A DNA stretch of 64,000 nucleotides from Ramlibacter humi (GTDB lineage: Bacteria > Pseudomonadota > Gammaproteobacteria > Burkholderiales > Burkholderiaceae_C), in the NCBI RefSeq assembly GCF_004681975.1, contig NZ_SMLK01000010.1, positions 1-64,000 on the forward strand, in the 5' to 3' direction. The translations under genes and the position numbers were made by a program. Shown here piece by piece: positions 32,719-42,214 of this stretch. Numbering within the stretch: the first letter of the stretch is position 1; every line of letters starts with the position of its first letter. The notes beneath the pieces were generated by a model. That model had not been told where the DNA came from, searched no databases, and saw only the letters and a list, made by a program, of their open reading frames with translations.

Positions 32719-33432
32719 ATGAATCGCGATGAGCCCACCACTGCCGAACGCCCGGGTCTCGGCCGCCACGTGCCGCTGTGGCGCGCGCTGCGGGTGCGTC
32801 CGCGCCTGGCGGCCGCCATCGCGTTCGGCCTGGCCGTCTTCGGCGCCATCACGCTGGCGCATGTGCTCGACACGTCGGCGCGCACGCTGATCGGCTGGAA
32901 CGCCGGCGCCCTGTTCTACCTGGGGCTGGCCTGGCACGAGATGCGCGGCGTGGACGACGCCAGGCTCATCCAGGAACGCGCGGTGGCGCAGGACGAAGGC
33001 CGCACCACCATCCTGCTGCTGGTGGTGCTGGCCGCCGCGGCGGTGATGCTGGCCGTCGGCACGCAGCTGTCGCAGATGAAGGACGTCGACGAGGAGCAGC
33101 GCGTGTGGCATTTCGCGCTGGCGGGCTGCACCGTGCTCAGCTCATGGTTCTTCACGCAGGTGCTGTTCTCGCTGCACTACGCGCACGACTTCTACCTGGC
33201 GCGGCACCGCGGCAAGCCCGACCCGCTGGAATTTCCGGGCACCAAGGACCCGGGTTACACCGACTTCTTCCACTTCGCCTGCGTCATCGGCGCGGCGGCG
33301 CAGACGGCCGACATCCAGTTCCACGGCCGGTCCCTGCGGCCCGTCGGCACCGTGCATTGCGTGCTGTCGTTCTTCTTCAACGCGATGCTGCTCGCCATGT
33401 CGATCAACGTGGCGGCGGGCCTGCTGACCTGA
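32719..33432 (+). CDS. DUF1345 membrane protein
   Basis: A 237-residue protein with five or six transmembrane helices. Family features are IGWNAGALFYLGLAWHEM (about 58-75), VLSSWFFTQVLFSLHYAHDFY (about 140-160), GTKDPGYTDFFHFACVIGAAAQTADI and a final hydrophobic segment. The ATG at 32719 follows a GTG at 32716. Function is unknown. It stands alone, 42 bases after the UBP gene. Confidence 0.92.
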   Translation: MNRDEPTTAERPGLGRHVPLWRALRVRPRLAAAIAFGLAVFGAITLAHVLDTSARTLIGWNAGALFYLGLAWHEMRGVDDARLIQERAVAQDEGRTTILLLVVLAAAAVMLAVGTQLSQMKDVDEEQRVWHFALAGCTVLSSWFFTQVLFSLHYAHDFYLARHRGKPDPLEFPGTKDPGYTDFFHFACVIGAAAQTADIQFHGRSLRPVGTVHCVLSFFFNAMLLAMSINVAAGLLT

Positions 33433-33468
33433 GCACCTGCCGGGCGCGTGCGGCCAATGCCGCGCCGG

Positions 33469-33957
33469 TCAGCCGTTGTCGTTGCTGCCCGTGCCGTAGT
33501 ACTTCTTCGGGTCGCAGGTCCCGCCGTACTTCCCCGACAGGGAAGGCTGCAGGATCTTGCTGCTTCCGCCCGGTTTGGTGAGCGTGATGCGGCCCGCGGC
33601 CTGGAAGGTGGCCTGCAGGTCGCCGCTGAAGTCCACCACGACGGCGGCCTTCTCGTCGTCGAACGTGGTGCAGCTCGCCTCGAAGCGCACCTTGCCGTCC
33701 ACCACCTTGTACTGCTGCGAGCTGCACTCCTGCATCTTCGACAGGATCTCGGTGGTCAGGTCCCGCCGCGTGCGGGCCTGGACGCATTCGCGGGACGACC
33801 TGCTGCGGCCATCCGGGTAGACGGCGGTGAGGTTCCATAAGCCCGGCTTCAGGCTGGGCTGCGCGTCCACGCCGGCGTTGGCGGCGCAACAGGCGCAGGC
33901 CAGGGCCGCAGCACCCAGAAGTGCGCGGACCCGCCGCGCGATCGCTTCGTCTTCCAT
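33469..33957 (-). CDS. DUF3617 exported protein
   Basis: A 162-residue protein with a signal peptide (residues 10-28, ALACACCAANA). The mature part follows the DUF3617 pattern: SLKPGLWNLT, a Cys pair region (RECVQARTRRDL; MQECSSQQYKV), a FEASCTTFDDEKAAVVVDFSGD strand block and a C-terminal CDPKKY. The family is periplasmic, with unknown role. It faces the PAS gene divergently (151 bases). Confidence 0.85.
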   Translation of the reverse strand: MEDEAIARRVRALLGAAALACACCAANAGVDAQPSLKPGLWNLTAVYPDGRSRSSRECVQARTRRDLTTEILSKMQECSSQQYKVVDGKVRFEASCTTFDDEKAAVVVDFSGDLQATFQAAGRITLTKPGGSSKILQPSLSGKYGGTCDPKKYYGTGSNDNG

Positions 33958-34108
33958 GGCGCCAGTGTCCCCCGCACCGCGCCACGAACCTGGTGCCGTT
34001 GGATTACTGCGTCGGCATGAGCCGCCGCAATGCTGCATGCGCACGATTCGCACGCGGGGCGCCGGTGGCCAGAATCGCCGCAGCCGCTCCGCGCCCACCC
34101 GACCCACC

Positions 34109-34867
34109 ATGAACCCAGCCAGCCTGATCGACGCGCCGCCCGGCCCCTCCCTGCCCGAGATCGCCGGCAGGCTGGGCATCGGCTGCTGGTGGACCACGCG
34201 GGACGGCGAGATCCACGGCGCGTTCCTCCACGTCGGCGCCGACGTGCGCGAAGGCATCCACGCCATCGCCGCGGCGGCCCATGCCGAAGACCGGCCCTAT
34301 CTGCTGGCCGCCGCCCGGCGGGCGGCTTCGACGGACCTGACGCTGGACTACCGGTTCCGGACCGTGGCGCCCACGAGATACCTGCGCATCGCCGGCAGGG
34401 TCGTCGCGACGGGAGAGGACGGCCTTGACATGCCTTCCGGCATGCTGTTCGACGAGACGCAGCACGTGATCGCGCAGGCGCGGCTGGACGCGCTCGCCGA
34501 AAGCTCGCCGGCCATGCTCTGGATGATGGAGCCCGACGGCTTCTGCTCGTTCTACTCGCGCAGCTGGAACGAGTACACCGGGCAGTTGCCCGAAGAGGCC
34601 CTGGGCCTCGGATGGCTGCGGCTCGTGCATCCGGACGACGTCGCAATGGCCAGGGAATGCGCCCAGCAGGCGGTCGCCCAGCAGACGTTCTTCCGCATCG
34701 AGCACCGCATCAAGCACCGCTCGGGCCAATGGCGCTGGGTGATGTGCATGGGCAACCCGCGCTTCGACCCGATGGGCAACTTCCTCGGCCACTCGGGGTC
34801 GGTGACGGATGTCCATGAGCGCAGGCTGTGGGAGCAGCGCCCGCGCTTCGCCGTCGGCCACGTCTGA
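34109..34867 (+). CDS. PAS-domain protein without output domain
   Basis: A 252-residue protein. Residues 125-240 are a PAS domain of the PAS_3 type: SPAMLWMMEPDGFCSFYSRSWNEYTG, LGWLRLVHPDD and the C-terminal HRSGQWRWVMCMGNPRFDPMGNFLGHSGSVTDVHER. Residues 1-120 may form a weaker second PAS-like domain. No histidine kinase, GGDEF or DNA-binding domain follows, so it may act as a sensory module on a partner protein. No clear operon partner. Confidence 0.85.
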   Translation: MNPASLIDAPPGPSLPEIAGRLGIGCWWTTRDGEIHGAFLHVGADVREGIHAIAAAAHAEDRPYLLAAARRAASTDLTLDYRFRTVAPTRYLRIAGRVVATGEDGLDMPSGMLFDETQHVIAQARLDALAESSPAMLWMMEPDGFCSFYSRSWNEYTGQLPEEALGLGWLRLVHPDDVAMARECAQQAVAQQTFFRIEHRIKHRSGQWRWVMCMGNPRFDPMGNFLGHSGSVTDVHERRLWEQRPRFAVGHV

Positions 34868-35004
34868 GCGCGGTCAGTGCCGCTGGGCCACGGCCTGCAG
34901 CGCCCCCCGGCCCGCGCCGGCAGGGCAAGGCCGGGCACCGCGCGAAGGAATCGCCTGACAGTGCGGCCGTGCGGCAGAGACAGCGCTGCGCTTAAAGTCG
35001 AGCC

Positions 35005-35544
35005 ATGGCCGCGCGCACCCCGCCCACCATCCTGGTCCTGGCCTCCGGCAAGGGCGAGCGCTTCGTCGCCTCGGGCGGGCAGGGCGCCAAGCTGCAGGCA
35101 CTGCTCGCGGGCCGGCCCGTGATCGAGTGGACGCTGGAAGCGGTGCGCGCCACCGGCTTGCCGTTCCACGTCGAGGACGCGGGCCATCCCGGCATGGGCG
35201 ATTCCATCGCGGCGGCCGTGCGCGCCACGCGCGATGCCGGCGGCTGGCTGGTGCTGCCGGGCGACCTGCCGCTGGTGCGGCCCGACACGTTGCTGGCGGT
35301 GGCGCAGGCGCTGGAAGAAGCCGACGTCGTCGTGCCCGTGCACGCAGGGCAGCGCGGGCACCCGGTCGGCTTCTCGCGCGAATGCGGCGAGGAACTCGCC
35401 GCGCTCACCGGCCCCAAGGGCGCGGTGGCGGTGCTGAAGGCGCACGGCGCCGAGGAACTGCCGGTGGACGACCCCGGCGTCACGATCGACATCGACACCG
35501 TCGAGGCGCTCGCCGCGGCGGAACGCCTGCTGGCCGCACGCTAG
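35005..35544 (+). CDS. MocA/MobA-like nucleotidyltransferase
   Basis: A 179-residue protein of the molybdenum-cofactor nucleotidyltransferase fold. The N-terminal motif is ILVLASGKGERFVASGGQGAKLQAL (residues 9-33), a variant of the usual LAAGxGxRMGxxK signature. GDLPLVRPDT (about 86-95) holds the metal-binding aspartate and GHPVGFS (about 118) is typical of MocA. It likely transfers CMP or GMP to molybdopterin or a related molecule. The presence of the Mo enzyme at 11.6 kb is compatible but not linked. Confidence 0.88.
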   Translation: MAARTPPTILVLASGKGERFVASGGQGAKLQALLAGRPVIEWTLEAVRATGLPFHVEDAGHPGMGDSIAAAVRATRDAGGWLVLPGDLPLVRPDTLLAVAQALEEADVVVPVHAGQRGHPVGFSRECGEELAALTGPKGAVAVLKAHGAEELPVDDPGVTIDIDTVEALAAAERLLAAR

Positions 35545-35548
35545 CGCA

Positions 35549-36073
35549 TCAGGCTTTCTGGATCACCGCGCACGCCAGCCGGGGCCCGGCGTTGCCGGTG
35601 GGCTGGGTGACGTAGTCGTCGGGGTCGCGGTGCACGATCAGGCCCTTGCCGACGATGTCGTTGGCGCCGCTGCCCACCGCCACGCTGGTCGACTCGAAGC
35701 TGAACTTCGCCACGCCGTTGGCATCGGCCTTCAGCGACTGCAGGTCGCCCGCGTGGTGCTGGGCCGCGTCGTGGCGGCCGTGCGGCGAAGCCGTCGGATT
35801 GAAGTGGCCGCCGGCGCTCATGCCGTCGCCGCTGGAGCAGTCGCCTTTCTCGTGCACATGGAAGGCATGTTCGGCGTTCGGCTTCAGGCCGCGCACTTCG
35901 CCGGCCACCAGCACCTTGCCGCCCGAGGAGGTGAAGCGCACGTCGCCGCTGGTGGCGTTGCCGCGCGTGGGTTCCAGCTTCGCGGTGGCGGCAGGGCCAC
36001 CGCCACCCATTCCGGCGCAACCGGCCAGCGCGAGCGAAAGCGCGAGGGGAACGAGCGGGAAGGGCAGTCGCAT
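35549..36073 (-). CDS. sodC: Cu-Zn superoxide dismutase, lipoprotein
   Basis: A 174-residue lipoprotein: residues 1-18 are a signal with lipobox LAGC. Copper/zinc ligands are in HAFHVHEKGDC (His 69, His 71), GGHFNP, HGRHDAAQHHAGDL and IVHRDPDDY. The paired cysteines (KGDCSSG and RLACAVI) make the stabilising disulfide. It removes superoxide in the periplasm. It lies next to the gamma-glutamylcyclotransferase gene (36 bases), possibly a redox operon. Confidence 0.93.
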   Translation of the reverse strand: MRLPFPLVPLALSLALAGCAGMGGGGPAATAKLEPTRGNATSGDVRFTSSGGKVLVAGEVRGLKPNAEHAFHVHEKGDCSSGDGMSAGGHFNPTASPHGRHDAAQHHAGDLQSLKADANGVAKFSFESTSVAVGSGANDIVGKGLIVHRDPDDYVTQPTGNAGPRLACAVIQKA

Positions 36074-36109
36074 GGCAGTCTCCTTTGGAAAAAGTCGTTG
36101 TGGAAAAAG

Positions 36110-36700
36110 TCAGTGGTGCCCGACCAGCCTGAGCAGGCGCTCCAGGTGGCGGTCGCGGATGTTGTGGCGCTTCAGTTCTTCCAGCGTGCGCGCGGCGTAG
36201 TCCAGCGTGGTGCCGTACTTGCCGCAGGCGTCGCTGAAGATGCGTTTGTATTGCTCTTCCGTGAGCACGCCGGTGTGGCTGGGGCTCTTGCGCGAGAGCG
36301 TGAAGGCCAGCGCCTTCACCGGGCCGTGCGGCGTGTTGCAGACCAGCCAGCGCGGGTCGTACACGCCCATCAGCATCTCGCGCGCCCACAGCACCGTCAT
36401 CACCTGCGCGCCTTCGGCCTTCGGGATGCGGAACACCACGCCCTGGCAGCAGCCGCCGCTGAGCAGGCCGAACACCAGGCCGGGACACTCGGGCGTGCCG
36501 CGGTTCACGCGGCTCCACATCTTCAGCGCGCGGTGCCAGCCGTTGACGCGCGCGGGGCGGCGCTCGGCGTACTCGAAGTCGGGGCGCCAGATGAGCGAGC
36601 CGTAACCGAAGACCCACAGGTCCTCGTGCCCACCCCATTCGGTGAGGGCTCTCTCCAGCATGGGGGCGGGGTCACGCAGCGGGGGCGGCAGCTGGCTCAT
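36110..36700 (-). CDS. ChaC-type gamma-glutamylcyclotransferase
   Basis: A 196-residue protein. The N-terminal motif VFGYGSLIWRPDFEY (about 30-44) is the substrate-binding loop of ChaC enzymes; the catalytic Glu is expected in the LLSGGCCQGVVFRIP / EMLMGVYDPRW region. ChaC cleaves glutathione to 5-oxoproline and Cys-Gly. It sits 36 bases upstream of sodC on the same strand, suggesting a shared redox transcript. Confidence 0.9.
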   Translation of the reverse strand: MSQLPPPLRDPAPMLERALTEWGGHEDLWVFGYGSLIWRPDFEYAERRPARVNGWHRALKMWSRVNRGTPECPGLVFGLLSGGCCQGVVFRIPKAEGAQVMTVLWAREMLMGVYDPRWLVCNTPHGPVKALAFTLSRKSPSHTGVLTEEQYKRIFSDACGKYGTTLDYAARTLEELKRHNIRDRHLERLLRLVGHH

Positions 36701-36790
36701 GGCTTCCGAATGTAGCTCGCCGCCTGTCCGTTCGTAACCGGTCCGTCACCGATCGGCCCTGCGCGGGGGGGCTTGGCGGTAGGATGAACC

Positions 36791-38620
36791 ATGCCCCTGA
36801 ATCCCGCCGTGGACCGGGTCACCGAGCGCATCCGCGAGCGAAGCGCCGGTACCCGGGCCGACTACCTTCGCCGTGTCGACGAGATGGCCGCCCGCGACCG
36901 CGGCAGCGACCGGCTGGGCTGCGCCAACGTGGCGCATGCCTTCGCCGCCCTGCCGGAGAACGAGAAGCTCAAGGTCGTCGTCGAGCGCGTGCCCAACATC
37001 GGCATCGTCACCGCGTACAACGACATGCTGTCGGCGCATGCGACGTACGCCAGCTATCCCGCCTTGCTCAAGGACGAGGCGCGCCGCCACGGCGCCACGG
37101 CCCAGGTGGCGGGCGGCGTGCCCGCCATGTGCGACGGCGTCACGCAGGGCACGCCGGCGATGGACCTGTCGCTGTTCTCGCGCGACGTCATCGCGATGGG
37201 CACGGCCGTCTCGCTGAGCCACGACGTGTTCGACGGCGCGCTGATGCTGGGCATCTGCGACAAGATCGTGCCGGGGCTCCTGATCGGCGCGCTGCACTTC
37301 GGCCACCTGCCCACGGTGTTCGTGCCGGGCGGGCCGATGACCAGCGGCCTGTCCAACGCCGAGAAGGCCAAGGTGCGCGAGCTGGCGGCGCAGGGCAAGG
37401 TGGGCCGGGCCGAACTGCTGGAATCCGAGCAGAAGGCCTACCACTCCGCCGGCACCTGCACCTTCTACGGCACGGCCAACAGCAACCAGATGCTGATGGA
37501 AGCCATGGGCCTGCACGTGCCCGGCGCGGCTTTCGTCAACCCGGGCAACGAGCTGCGCGAGGAACTCACGCGCGAAGCCATGCGCACGGTGCTGGGGATC
37601 GTGAAGGCCCGCCGCTTCACGCCCATCGGCCGGCAGGTGGACGAGCGCTGCATCGTCAACGCGATGGCGGCGCTGCTGGCCACGGGCGGGTCCACCAACC
37701 ACCTGATCCACTGGGTCGCGGTCGCGCGCTCGGCGGGCATCCGCATCGACTGGAACGACTTCGCCGAACTGTCGGCGGTGGTGCCGCTGCTGGCGCGCGT
37801 GTACCCGAACGGGCAGGCGGACGTCAACGCGTTCCAGGCCGCGGGCGGGCCGGGCTACGTCATCCGCGAACTGCTCGACGCGGGGCTGATGCACGAAGAC
37901 GTGCTGACGGTGCGCGAAGGCGGCATCCGCGAGTTCACGCGGGAGCCCGCCGAAGGACTGAAGTGGCGCGACATCGGTGTTTCGCGCGACGAGTCCGTGG
38001 TGCGCCCCGCCACCGCGCCGTTCAGCGCCACCGGCGGCCTGAAGCTGCTGACCGGCAACCTGGGCCGCAGCGTCATCAAGATCTCCTCCGTGCCCGACGA
38101 CCGCCACCTCATCGAAGGCCCCGCGCGCATCTTCGACACGCAGGAAGCGTTGCAAAAGGCTTTCCAGTCCGGCGAACTGGAGAAGGCCGCGCGCGACGGC
38201 GGCGGCTCGCTGATTTGCGTGGTGCGCTGGCAGGGGCCGCAAGCCAACGGCATGCCGGAGCTGCACAAGCTGACGCCGCCGCTGGCCGTGCTGCAAGGCA
38301 AGGGCCTGCGCGTGGCGCTGGTCACCGACGGGCGCATGAGCGGCGCTTCCGGCAAGGTGCCCGCGGCCATCCACATCACGCCGGAAGCGATGGCCGGTGG
38401 TCCGTTGGCGCTGCTGCGGGACGGCGACGTGGTGCGCCTCGACGCGGAGCAGGGGCAATTGCAGGCCCTGGTGCCGCACGAGGAATGGATCCGGCGCGAA
38501 CCCGCGCGCGTACCCGGCGCGCAGCGCGCCGAAAGCGGGGTGAAGCTGGGCCGCGAGCTGTTCGCGATGATGCGGCGCAACGCGACGGAAGCCGAACAAG
38601 GAGCCTGCACATGGCTGTAA
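36791..38620 (+). CDS. edd: 6-phosphogluconate dehydratase
   Basis: A 609-residue dehydratase of the IlvD/Edd family. Iron-sulfur cysteines lie in [19 protein letters not shown] and [13 protein letters not shown]. The C-terminal [15 protein letters not shown] block is typical. It converts 6-phosphogluconate to 2-keto-3-deoxy-6-phosphogluconate, first step of the Entner-Doudoroff pathway. It ends by overlapping the eda start by ten bases, giving strong coupling. Confidence 0.95.
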   Translation: MPLNPAVDRVTERIRERSAGTRADYLRRVDEMAARDRGSDRLGCANVAHAFAALPENEKLKVVVERVPNIGIVTAYNDMLSAHATYASYPALLKDEARRHGATAQVAGGVPAMCDGVTQGTPAMDLSLFSRDVIAMGTAVSLSHDVFDGALMLGICDKIVPGLLIGALHFGHLPTVFVPGGPMTSGLSNAEKAKVRELAAQGKVGRAELLESEQKAYHSAGTCTFYGTANSNQMLMEAMGLHVPGAAFVNPGNELREELTREAMRTVLGIVKARRFTPIGRQVDERCIVNAMAALLATGGSTNHLIHWVAVARSAGIRIDWNDFAELSAVVPLLARVYPNGQADVNAFQAAGGPGYVIRELLDAGLMHEDVLTVREGGIREFTREPAEGLKWRDIGVSRDESVVRPATAPFSATGGLKLLTGNLGRSVIKISSVPDDRHLIEGPARIFDTQEALQKAFQSGELEKAARDGGGSLICVVRWQGPQANGMPELHKLTPPLAVLQGKGLRVALVTDGRMSGASGKVPAAIHITPEAMAGGPLALLRDGDVVRLDAEQGQLQALVPHEEWIRREPARVPGAQRAESGVKLGRELFAMMRRNATEAEQGACTWL

Positions 38621-39261
38621 CCCCTGGCGCGAACCTCACCGCGCTGGACGTGATGCGCAACGCCGCCGTCATCCCCGTCATCGTCGTCGACGACGCCGCG
38701 CAGGCCGTGCCGCTGGCGCGCGCGCTGGTGGAAGGCGGCGTCCGCATGCTGGAAGTGACGCTGCGCACGCCCATGGCGCTGGCCGCCATCGAGGCCATCG
38801 CGCGGCAGGTGCCCGGCGCGGTGCCGGGCGCGGGCACGGTGCGCAGCGCCGCCGACGCGCAGGCCGCGGCGTCCGCGGGCGCGAAGTTCGCCGTCAGCCC
38901 CGGCTACACGTCCGCCATCGGCCGCGCCTGCCGCGAGGTCGGCCTGCCGCTGTTGCCCGGCGTCGCCACCGGCAGCGAGATCCTGATGGCGCAGGAAGAC
39001 GGCTACAACGAGCTGAAGTTCTTCCCCGCGGTGCCTTCGGGCGGCGCGGCCATGCTGAAGGCGTGGCATGGGCCTTTCCCCGAAGTGCGCTTCTGCCCCA
39101 CCGGCGGCGTGTCGGTTGCGAACGCGAAAGACTTCCTCGCGCTGCCCAACGTGGTGTGCGTGGGCGGGTCGTGGCTGACGCCCGCGGACGCGGTGAAGGC
39201 GGGCGACTGGGCCCGCATCACGCGGCTGGCGCGCGAGTCGGTGGCGTTGCGTTCGGCGTGA
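38611..39261 (+). CDS. eda: KDPG aldolase (2-keto-3-deoxy-6-phosphogluconate aldolase)
   Basis: A 216-residue class I aldolase. Catalytic Glu is in MLEVTLRTP (about residue 50), Schiff-base Lys in ELKFFPA (about 138) and the phosphate-binding loop in TGGV (about 167). It cleaves KDPG to pyruvate and glyceraldehyde-3-phosphate. The ATG at 38611 has AAGGAG and lies inside the end of edd. No zwf or pgl is nearby. Confidence 0.95.
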   Translation: MAVTPGANLTALDVMRNAAVIPVIVVDDAAQAVPLARALVEGGVRMLEVTLRTPMALAAIEAIARQVPGAVPGAGTVRSAADAQAAASAGAKFAVSPGYTSAIGRACREVGLPLLPGVATGSEILMAQEDGYNELKFFPAVPSGGAAMLKAWHGPFPEVRFCPTGGVSVANAKDFLALPNVVCVGGSWLTPADAVKAGDWARITRLARESVALRSA

Positions 39262-39510
39262 CACGCTCCCGCGCAGCGGGTTGAAGGCCCTCGGAAACGG
39301 CCCGAAGGCCGGGCTGGCGACGCGGATGAGCGGGGAGGACGCGCCCCGGACGGCGGAGCGGAAGACCCGCTGGAGGAAATGCCCGGACTGCATGAGCCAG
39401 CCGATTGCCGTGCCTGCCATCTCGTCATGCCGTTCCTACGCGCATTGCGGCGCGCTGCCGACGGCAATCCGGCGGCAGGTGAACAGACTTGCCGGGCAAG
39501 GAGGCATGAC

Positions 39511-40191
39511 ATGGCAGAGACGCTCCTTCAGGAAGAGGCTGTCGCCATCCCCGTGGACCGCGACGAACTTGCCGGCGACCTGGTGCGGCCGCCCGGGGCG
39601 ACGGCGCTGGTGCTGTTCGCGCACGGCAGCGGCAGCACGCGGCACAGCCCGCGCAACCGCTGGGTCGCTTCGCAGTTGCAGGAAGCCGGCCTGGGCACGC
39701 TGCTGTTCGACCTGCTCACGCCGGGCGAGCAGGAAGAGGACGAGCGCACCCGCATCCACCGCTTCGACATCGAGCTGCTTTCCGAGCGCCTGCGCGTCGC
39801 GGCCGAGTGGGCGCTGGCGCTGGAAGGCGGCGAGCCGCCCGCCATCGGCTTCTTCGGCGCCAGCACCGGCGCGGCCGCGGCCCTGTCGGCAGCGGCCGAG
39901 ATGGGCAGCCGCGTGGGGGCGATCGTGTGCCGTGGCGGCCGGCCCGACCTGGCGGGATCGTCCGCATTGGCGAAGGTGAGGGCGCCCACGCTCCTCATCG
40001 TCGGCGAGACCGACCGCGAAGTGGTCGCGCTCAACGCTTCGGCTTTCGAGCACCTGCGCTGCCACCGCAGCTTGGCGGTGGTGCCGCGCGCGGGTCACCT
40101 GTTCGAGGAACCCGGCACGCTGGAGATCGCCGCGCAGCACGCGTGCTCGTGGTTCACCCGCCACCTGATGTGGGACCAGCGGGAAGGCTAG
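39511..40191 (+). CDS. alpha/beta hydrolase (dienelactone-hydrolase type)
   Basis: A 226-residue alpha/beta-fold enzyme. The nucleophile elbow is GFFGASTG (Ser about 114), the acid is Asp in IVGETDREV (about 172), and the His is in AGHLFEEPG (about 200). The N-terminal FAHGSGSTRHSPRN is typical of the dienelactone-hydrolase-like family often fused to phosphoribosyltransferases. Substrate is unknown. The ATG at 39511 has AAGGAGG upstream. 250 non-coding bases separate it from eda. Confidence 0.88.
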   Translation: MAETLLQEEAVAIPVDRDELAGDLVRPPGATALVLFAHGSGSTRHSPRNRWVASQLQEAGLGTLLFDLLTPGEQEEDERTRIHRFDIELLSERLRVAAEWALALEGGEPPAIGFFGASTGAAAALSAAAEMGSRVGAIVCRGGRPDLAGSSALAKVRAPTLLIVGETDREVVALNASAFEHLRCHRSLAVVPRAGHLFEEPGTLEIAAQHACSWFTRHLMWDQREG

Positions 40192-40194
40192 GCT

Positions 40195-40881
40195 TCAGGC
40201 GCGAGGCGCCTGCGGCTGCCGTCCGGATGCGCCGGCCTCTCCGGGTCGATGACCGTGCGCTTCGTGGCCGGGCTCTCCGCGCAATTCCGCCCGCGCGTGC
40301 AGCAGCACGGTGGCCGAGCCGCTGAGCGCCAGCAGGCCCATCGCGGCCGCGACCAGCAGGTCCGGCCACGCGCTGCCGGTGCCGAACACGCCCAGCGCGG
40401 CCAGCATCACGGCGACGTTGCTCAGGGCGTCGTTGCGCGAACAGATCCAGACCGAGCGCATGTTCGCGTCGCCGGCGCGGTAGCGGTAGAGCATCAGCGC
40501 GACGCCCACGTTCACCGCCAGGGCCGCGGAGGCCACGACGCCCATCGTCATCGCTTCGGGCGCGGCGCCGCCGAAGAAATTGACGCCGGCACGGCCCAGC
40601 ACGAAGAGGCCGAAGGCACCCATGCAGGCGGCCTTGAACAGCGCGGCTTTGGAGCGGACCGGCAGTGCCATGCCCAGCACGGCGAGGCTGAGCCCGTAGT
40701 TCGCCGCGTCGCCGAAGAAGTCGATCGAGTCGGCCATCAACGACACCGAGCCGGACTGCCAGGAGGCGCCCAGCTCGACCACGAACATCGCCGCGTTGAG
40801 CAGCAGGGAGACCCAGAGAATCCTGCGGTAGCGCGGGTCGGCGGAAGGCGCGGCGGGAGCGGAGCAGCAGGAAGCGGACAT
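40195..40881 (-). CDS. CDF-type cation exporter
   Basis: A 228-residue membrane protein with six hydrophobic segments. The metal site motif of cation diffusion facilitators is SLMADSIDFFGDAANYG (Asp 52, Asp 56) and the second SRNDALSNVAVM (Asp 154). The N-terminal SASCCSAPAAP has adjacent cysteines that may bind metal, and the C-terminus is His-rich (GHEAHGHRPGE). It likely exports Zn, Cd, Co or similar. It is divergent from a MerR regulator with a palindromic operator between them. Confidence 0.9.
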   Translation of the reverse strand: MSASCCSAPAAPSADPRYRRILWVSLLLNAAMFVVELGASWQSGSVSLMADSIDFFGDAANYGLSLAVLGMALPVRSKAALFKAACMGAFGLFVLGRAGVNFFGGAAPEAMTMGVVASAALAVNVGVALMLYRYRAGDANMRSVWICSRNDALSNVAVMLAALGVFGTGSAWPDLLVAAAMGLLALSGSATVLLHARAELRGEPGHEAHGHRPGEAGASGRQPQAPRA

Positions 40882-40910
40882 GGCGGTGCGGTTACGGGGT
40901 GTGTGGGAGG

Positions 40911-40941
40911 ATTGGAAACCCTGTACCCGGTACAGGGTCAA
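40911..40941 (-). promoter_or_regulatory. MerR-type promoter/operator for the cation exporter
   Basis: On the minus strand, -35 is TTGACC (40941-40936) and -10 is TCCAAT (40916-40911), with a 19-base spacer. The overlong spacer is nearly filled by a perfect palindrome, ACCCTGTACC-C-GGTACAGGGT (40918-40938). This is the layout of promoters twisted open by metal-bound MerR-family activators. It reads toward the exporter start 30 bases away. Confidence 0.82.
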
Positions 40942-40957
40942 GCTGCAGGGCAACCCC

Positions 40958-41395
40958 ATGAAGATCGGTGAACTGGCCTCCCGCGCCGGCTGCGACGCGC
41001 AGACCGTGCGCTTCTACGAACGCGAAGGGCTGCTGCCGGAACCGCCGCGGCAGTCGTCGGGCTATCGCCAGTACGCGGACGGCCACCTCGCACGGCTGGG
41101 GTTCATCCGGCACTGCCGTTCGCTGGACATTCCGCTGCCCGAAGTGCGCCAGCTGCTGGCGCTGGCGGAAACGCCGTCCGAATCGTGCGGGCAGGTCAAC
41201 GGGCTGATCGACCGGCACATCGAGCTGGTGCGCGAGCGGGTGAGGGCGCTGCAGTCGCTGGAAACGCAACTGGTCAGCCTGCGGCGGGCTTGTGACGGCG
41301 ACGCGTCGCACCCGTGCACCATCCTGCAGTCGTTCATGGGCGTGGCGGGCGAGCATGCCTGCGCCTGCCACGGCGCAGGGGCGCTCAGGGCCTGA
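40958..41395 (+). CDS. MerR-family regulator (CadR/PbrR-like)
   Basis: A 145-residue metal-responsive MerR protein. Residues 1-70 are the winged helix (MKIGELASRAGCDAQTVRFYEREGLLPEP, RQYADGHLARLGFIRHCRSL). The dimer helix follows. Metal-binding cysteines are Cys 77 (ESCGQVN) and, in the C-terminus, CDGDASHPC and ACACHGAG, like Cd/Pb-type CadR and PbrR. It probably controls the divergent CDF exporter through the palindrome just upstream of its own start. Its end overlaps the convergent gene by 11 bases. Confidence 0.9.
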   Translation: MKIGELASRAGCDAQTVRFYEREGLLPEPPRQSSGYRQYADGHLARLGFIRHCRSLDIPLPEVRQLLALAETPSESCGQVNGLIDRHIELVRERVRALQSLETQLVSLRRACDGDASHPCTILQSFMGVAGEHACACHGAGALRA

Positions 41396-42059
41396 TCGCG
41401 CCGTCGGCCACGAAGTTGAGGCCCAGCGTCCACCAACGGCCGCGGGCGTCCGCGAACGCGTGCGCGCGGCTCAGGTCCAGCGACACCGCCGGCGCGAGTT
41501 GCCAGCGCGCGCCCACGCGTGCCGCGCGGCCGATGGCGTCGTTGAAGCGCTCCGCGACGAAGCTGAGCTGCTCGCCGGCGGTCCATTCCGCCGCGATGCC
41601 GGCCAGATTCCGGCCGGGGCCGCCGCGGTTCCACTGCCGGCCCGCGTTCACGTGCACCAGCCAGTTCGCCGAAGGCTGCCAGGTCAGGGGCACGAGCACC
41701 ATCGTGTTGTCGTAGCGGCCCTGCTGCCACGATGGCCCCACCACGATGCCGGTGCTGAGCTGGTCCGACAGCTTCATCACCCACTTGCCCTGCACGCCGG
41801 CGGCCCGCGCGGCCGGCGCGGTGCCGAACCGCGCGCGGTCCAGGTTGACGCCGATCTCCCAGGCGCCGAACCGGCACGCGGGGCCGATGTGCTGCGCGCC
41901 GCCGCCGGGCCCGAAACTGTCGGCCCAGGTTTCCAGCTGGCACTGGCCGGGATCGAGGATGGTCGCGTCGTCCACCGCGTGGTGCCCGCCGGCCGCGTCG
42001 CACGCGGCGGCGGCGCAGGCACCGATGGCAAGGACGAGCGGGCGGACAGCCGGGTTCAT
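41385..42059 (-). CDS. exported hypothetical protein, beta-barrel-like
   Basis: A 224-residue protein with a signal peptide (residues 1-23). The rest alternates hydrophobic and polar residues in strands ending with aromatic residues ([46 protein letters not shown]), as in small outer-membrane beta-barrels. The final residues do not form a classical C-terminal Phe signal. Function is unknown. It converges on the MerR gene with an 11-base overlap. Confidence 0.72.
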   Translation of the reverse strand: MNPAVRPLVLAIGACAAAACDAAGGHHAVDDATILDPGQCQLETWADSFGPGGGAQHIGPACRFGAWEIGVNLDRARFGTAPAARAAGVQGKWVMKLSDQLSTGIVVGPSWQQGRYDNTMVLVPLTWQPSANWLVHVNAGRQWNRGGPGRNLAGIAAEWTAGEQLSFVAERFNDAIGRAARVGARWQLAPAVSLDLSRAHAFADARGRWWTLGLNFVADGAIRP

Positions 42060-42214
42060 GGCCCGCGACGCTACACGAAACGCGTGACATGCCCCGTTGG
42101 CGGCGCGCTGCCCGGGAGGGGCGCGCGCGGTCGTCCTCGGCGAAGGAAGCGGCCGACACGCAGCCCGACCCCGGGCCTATTGCCCGCGCCGCGGCCGCCC
42201 GCAGACTGGGCCGC

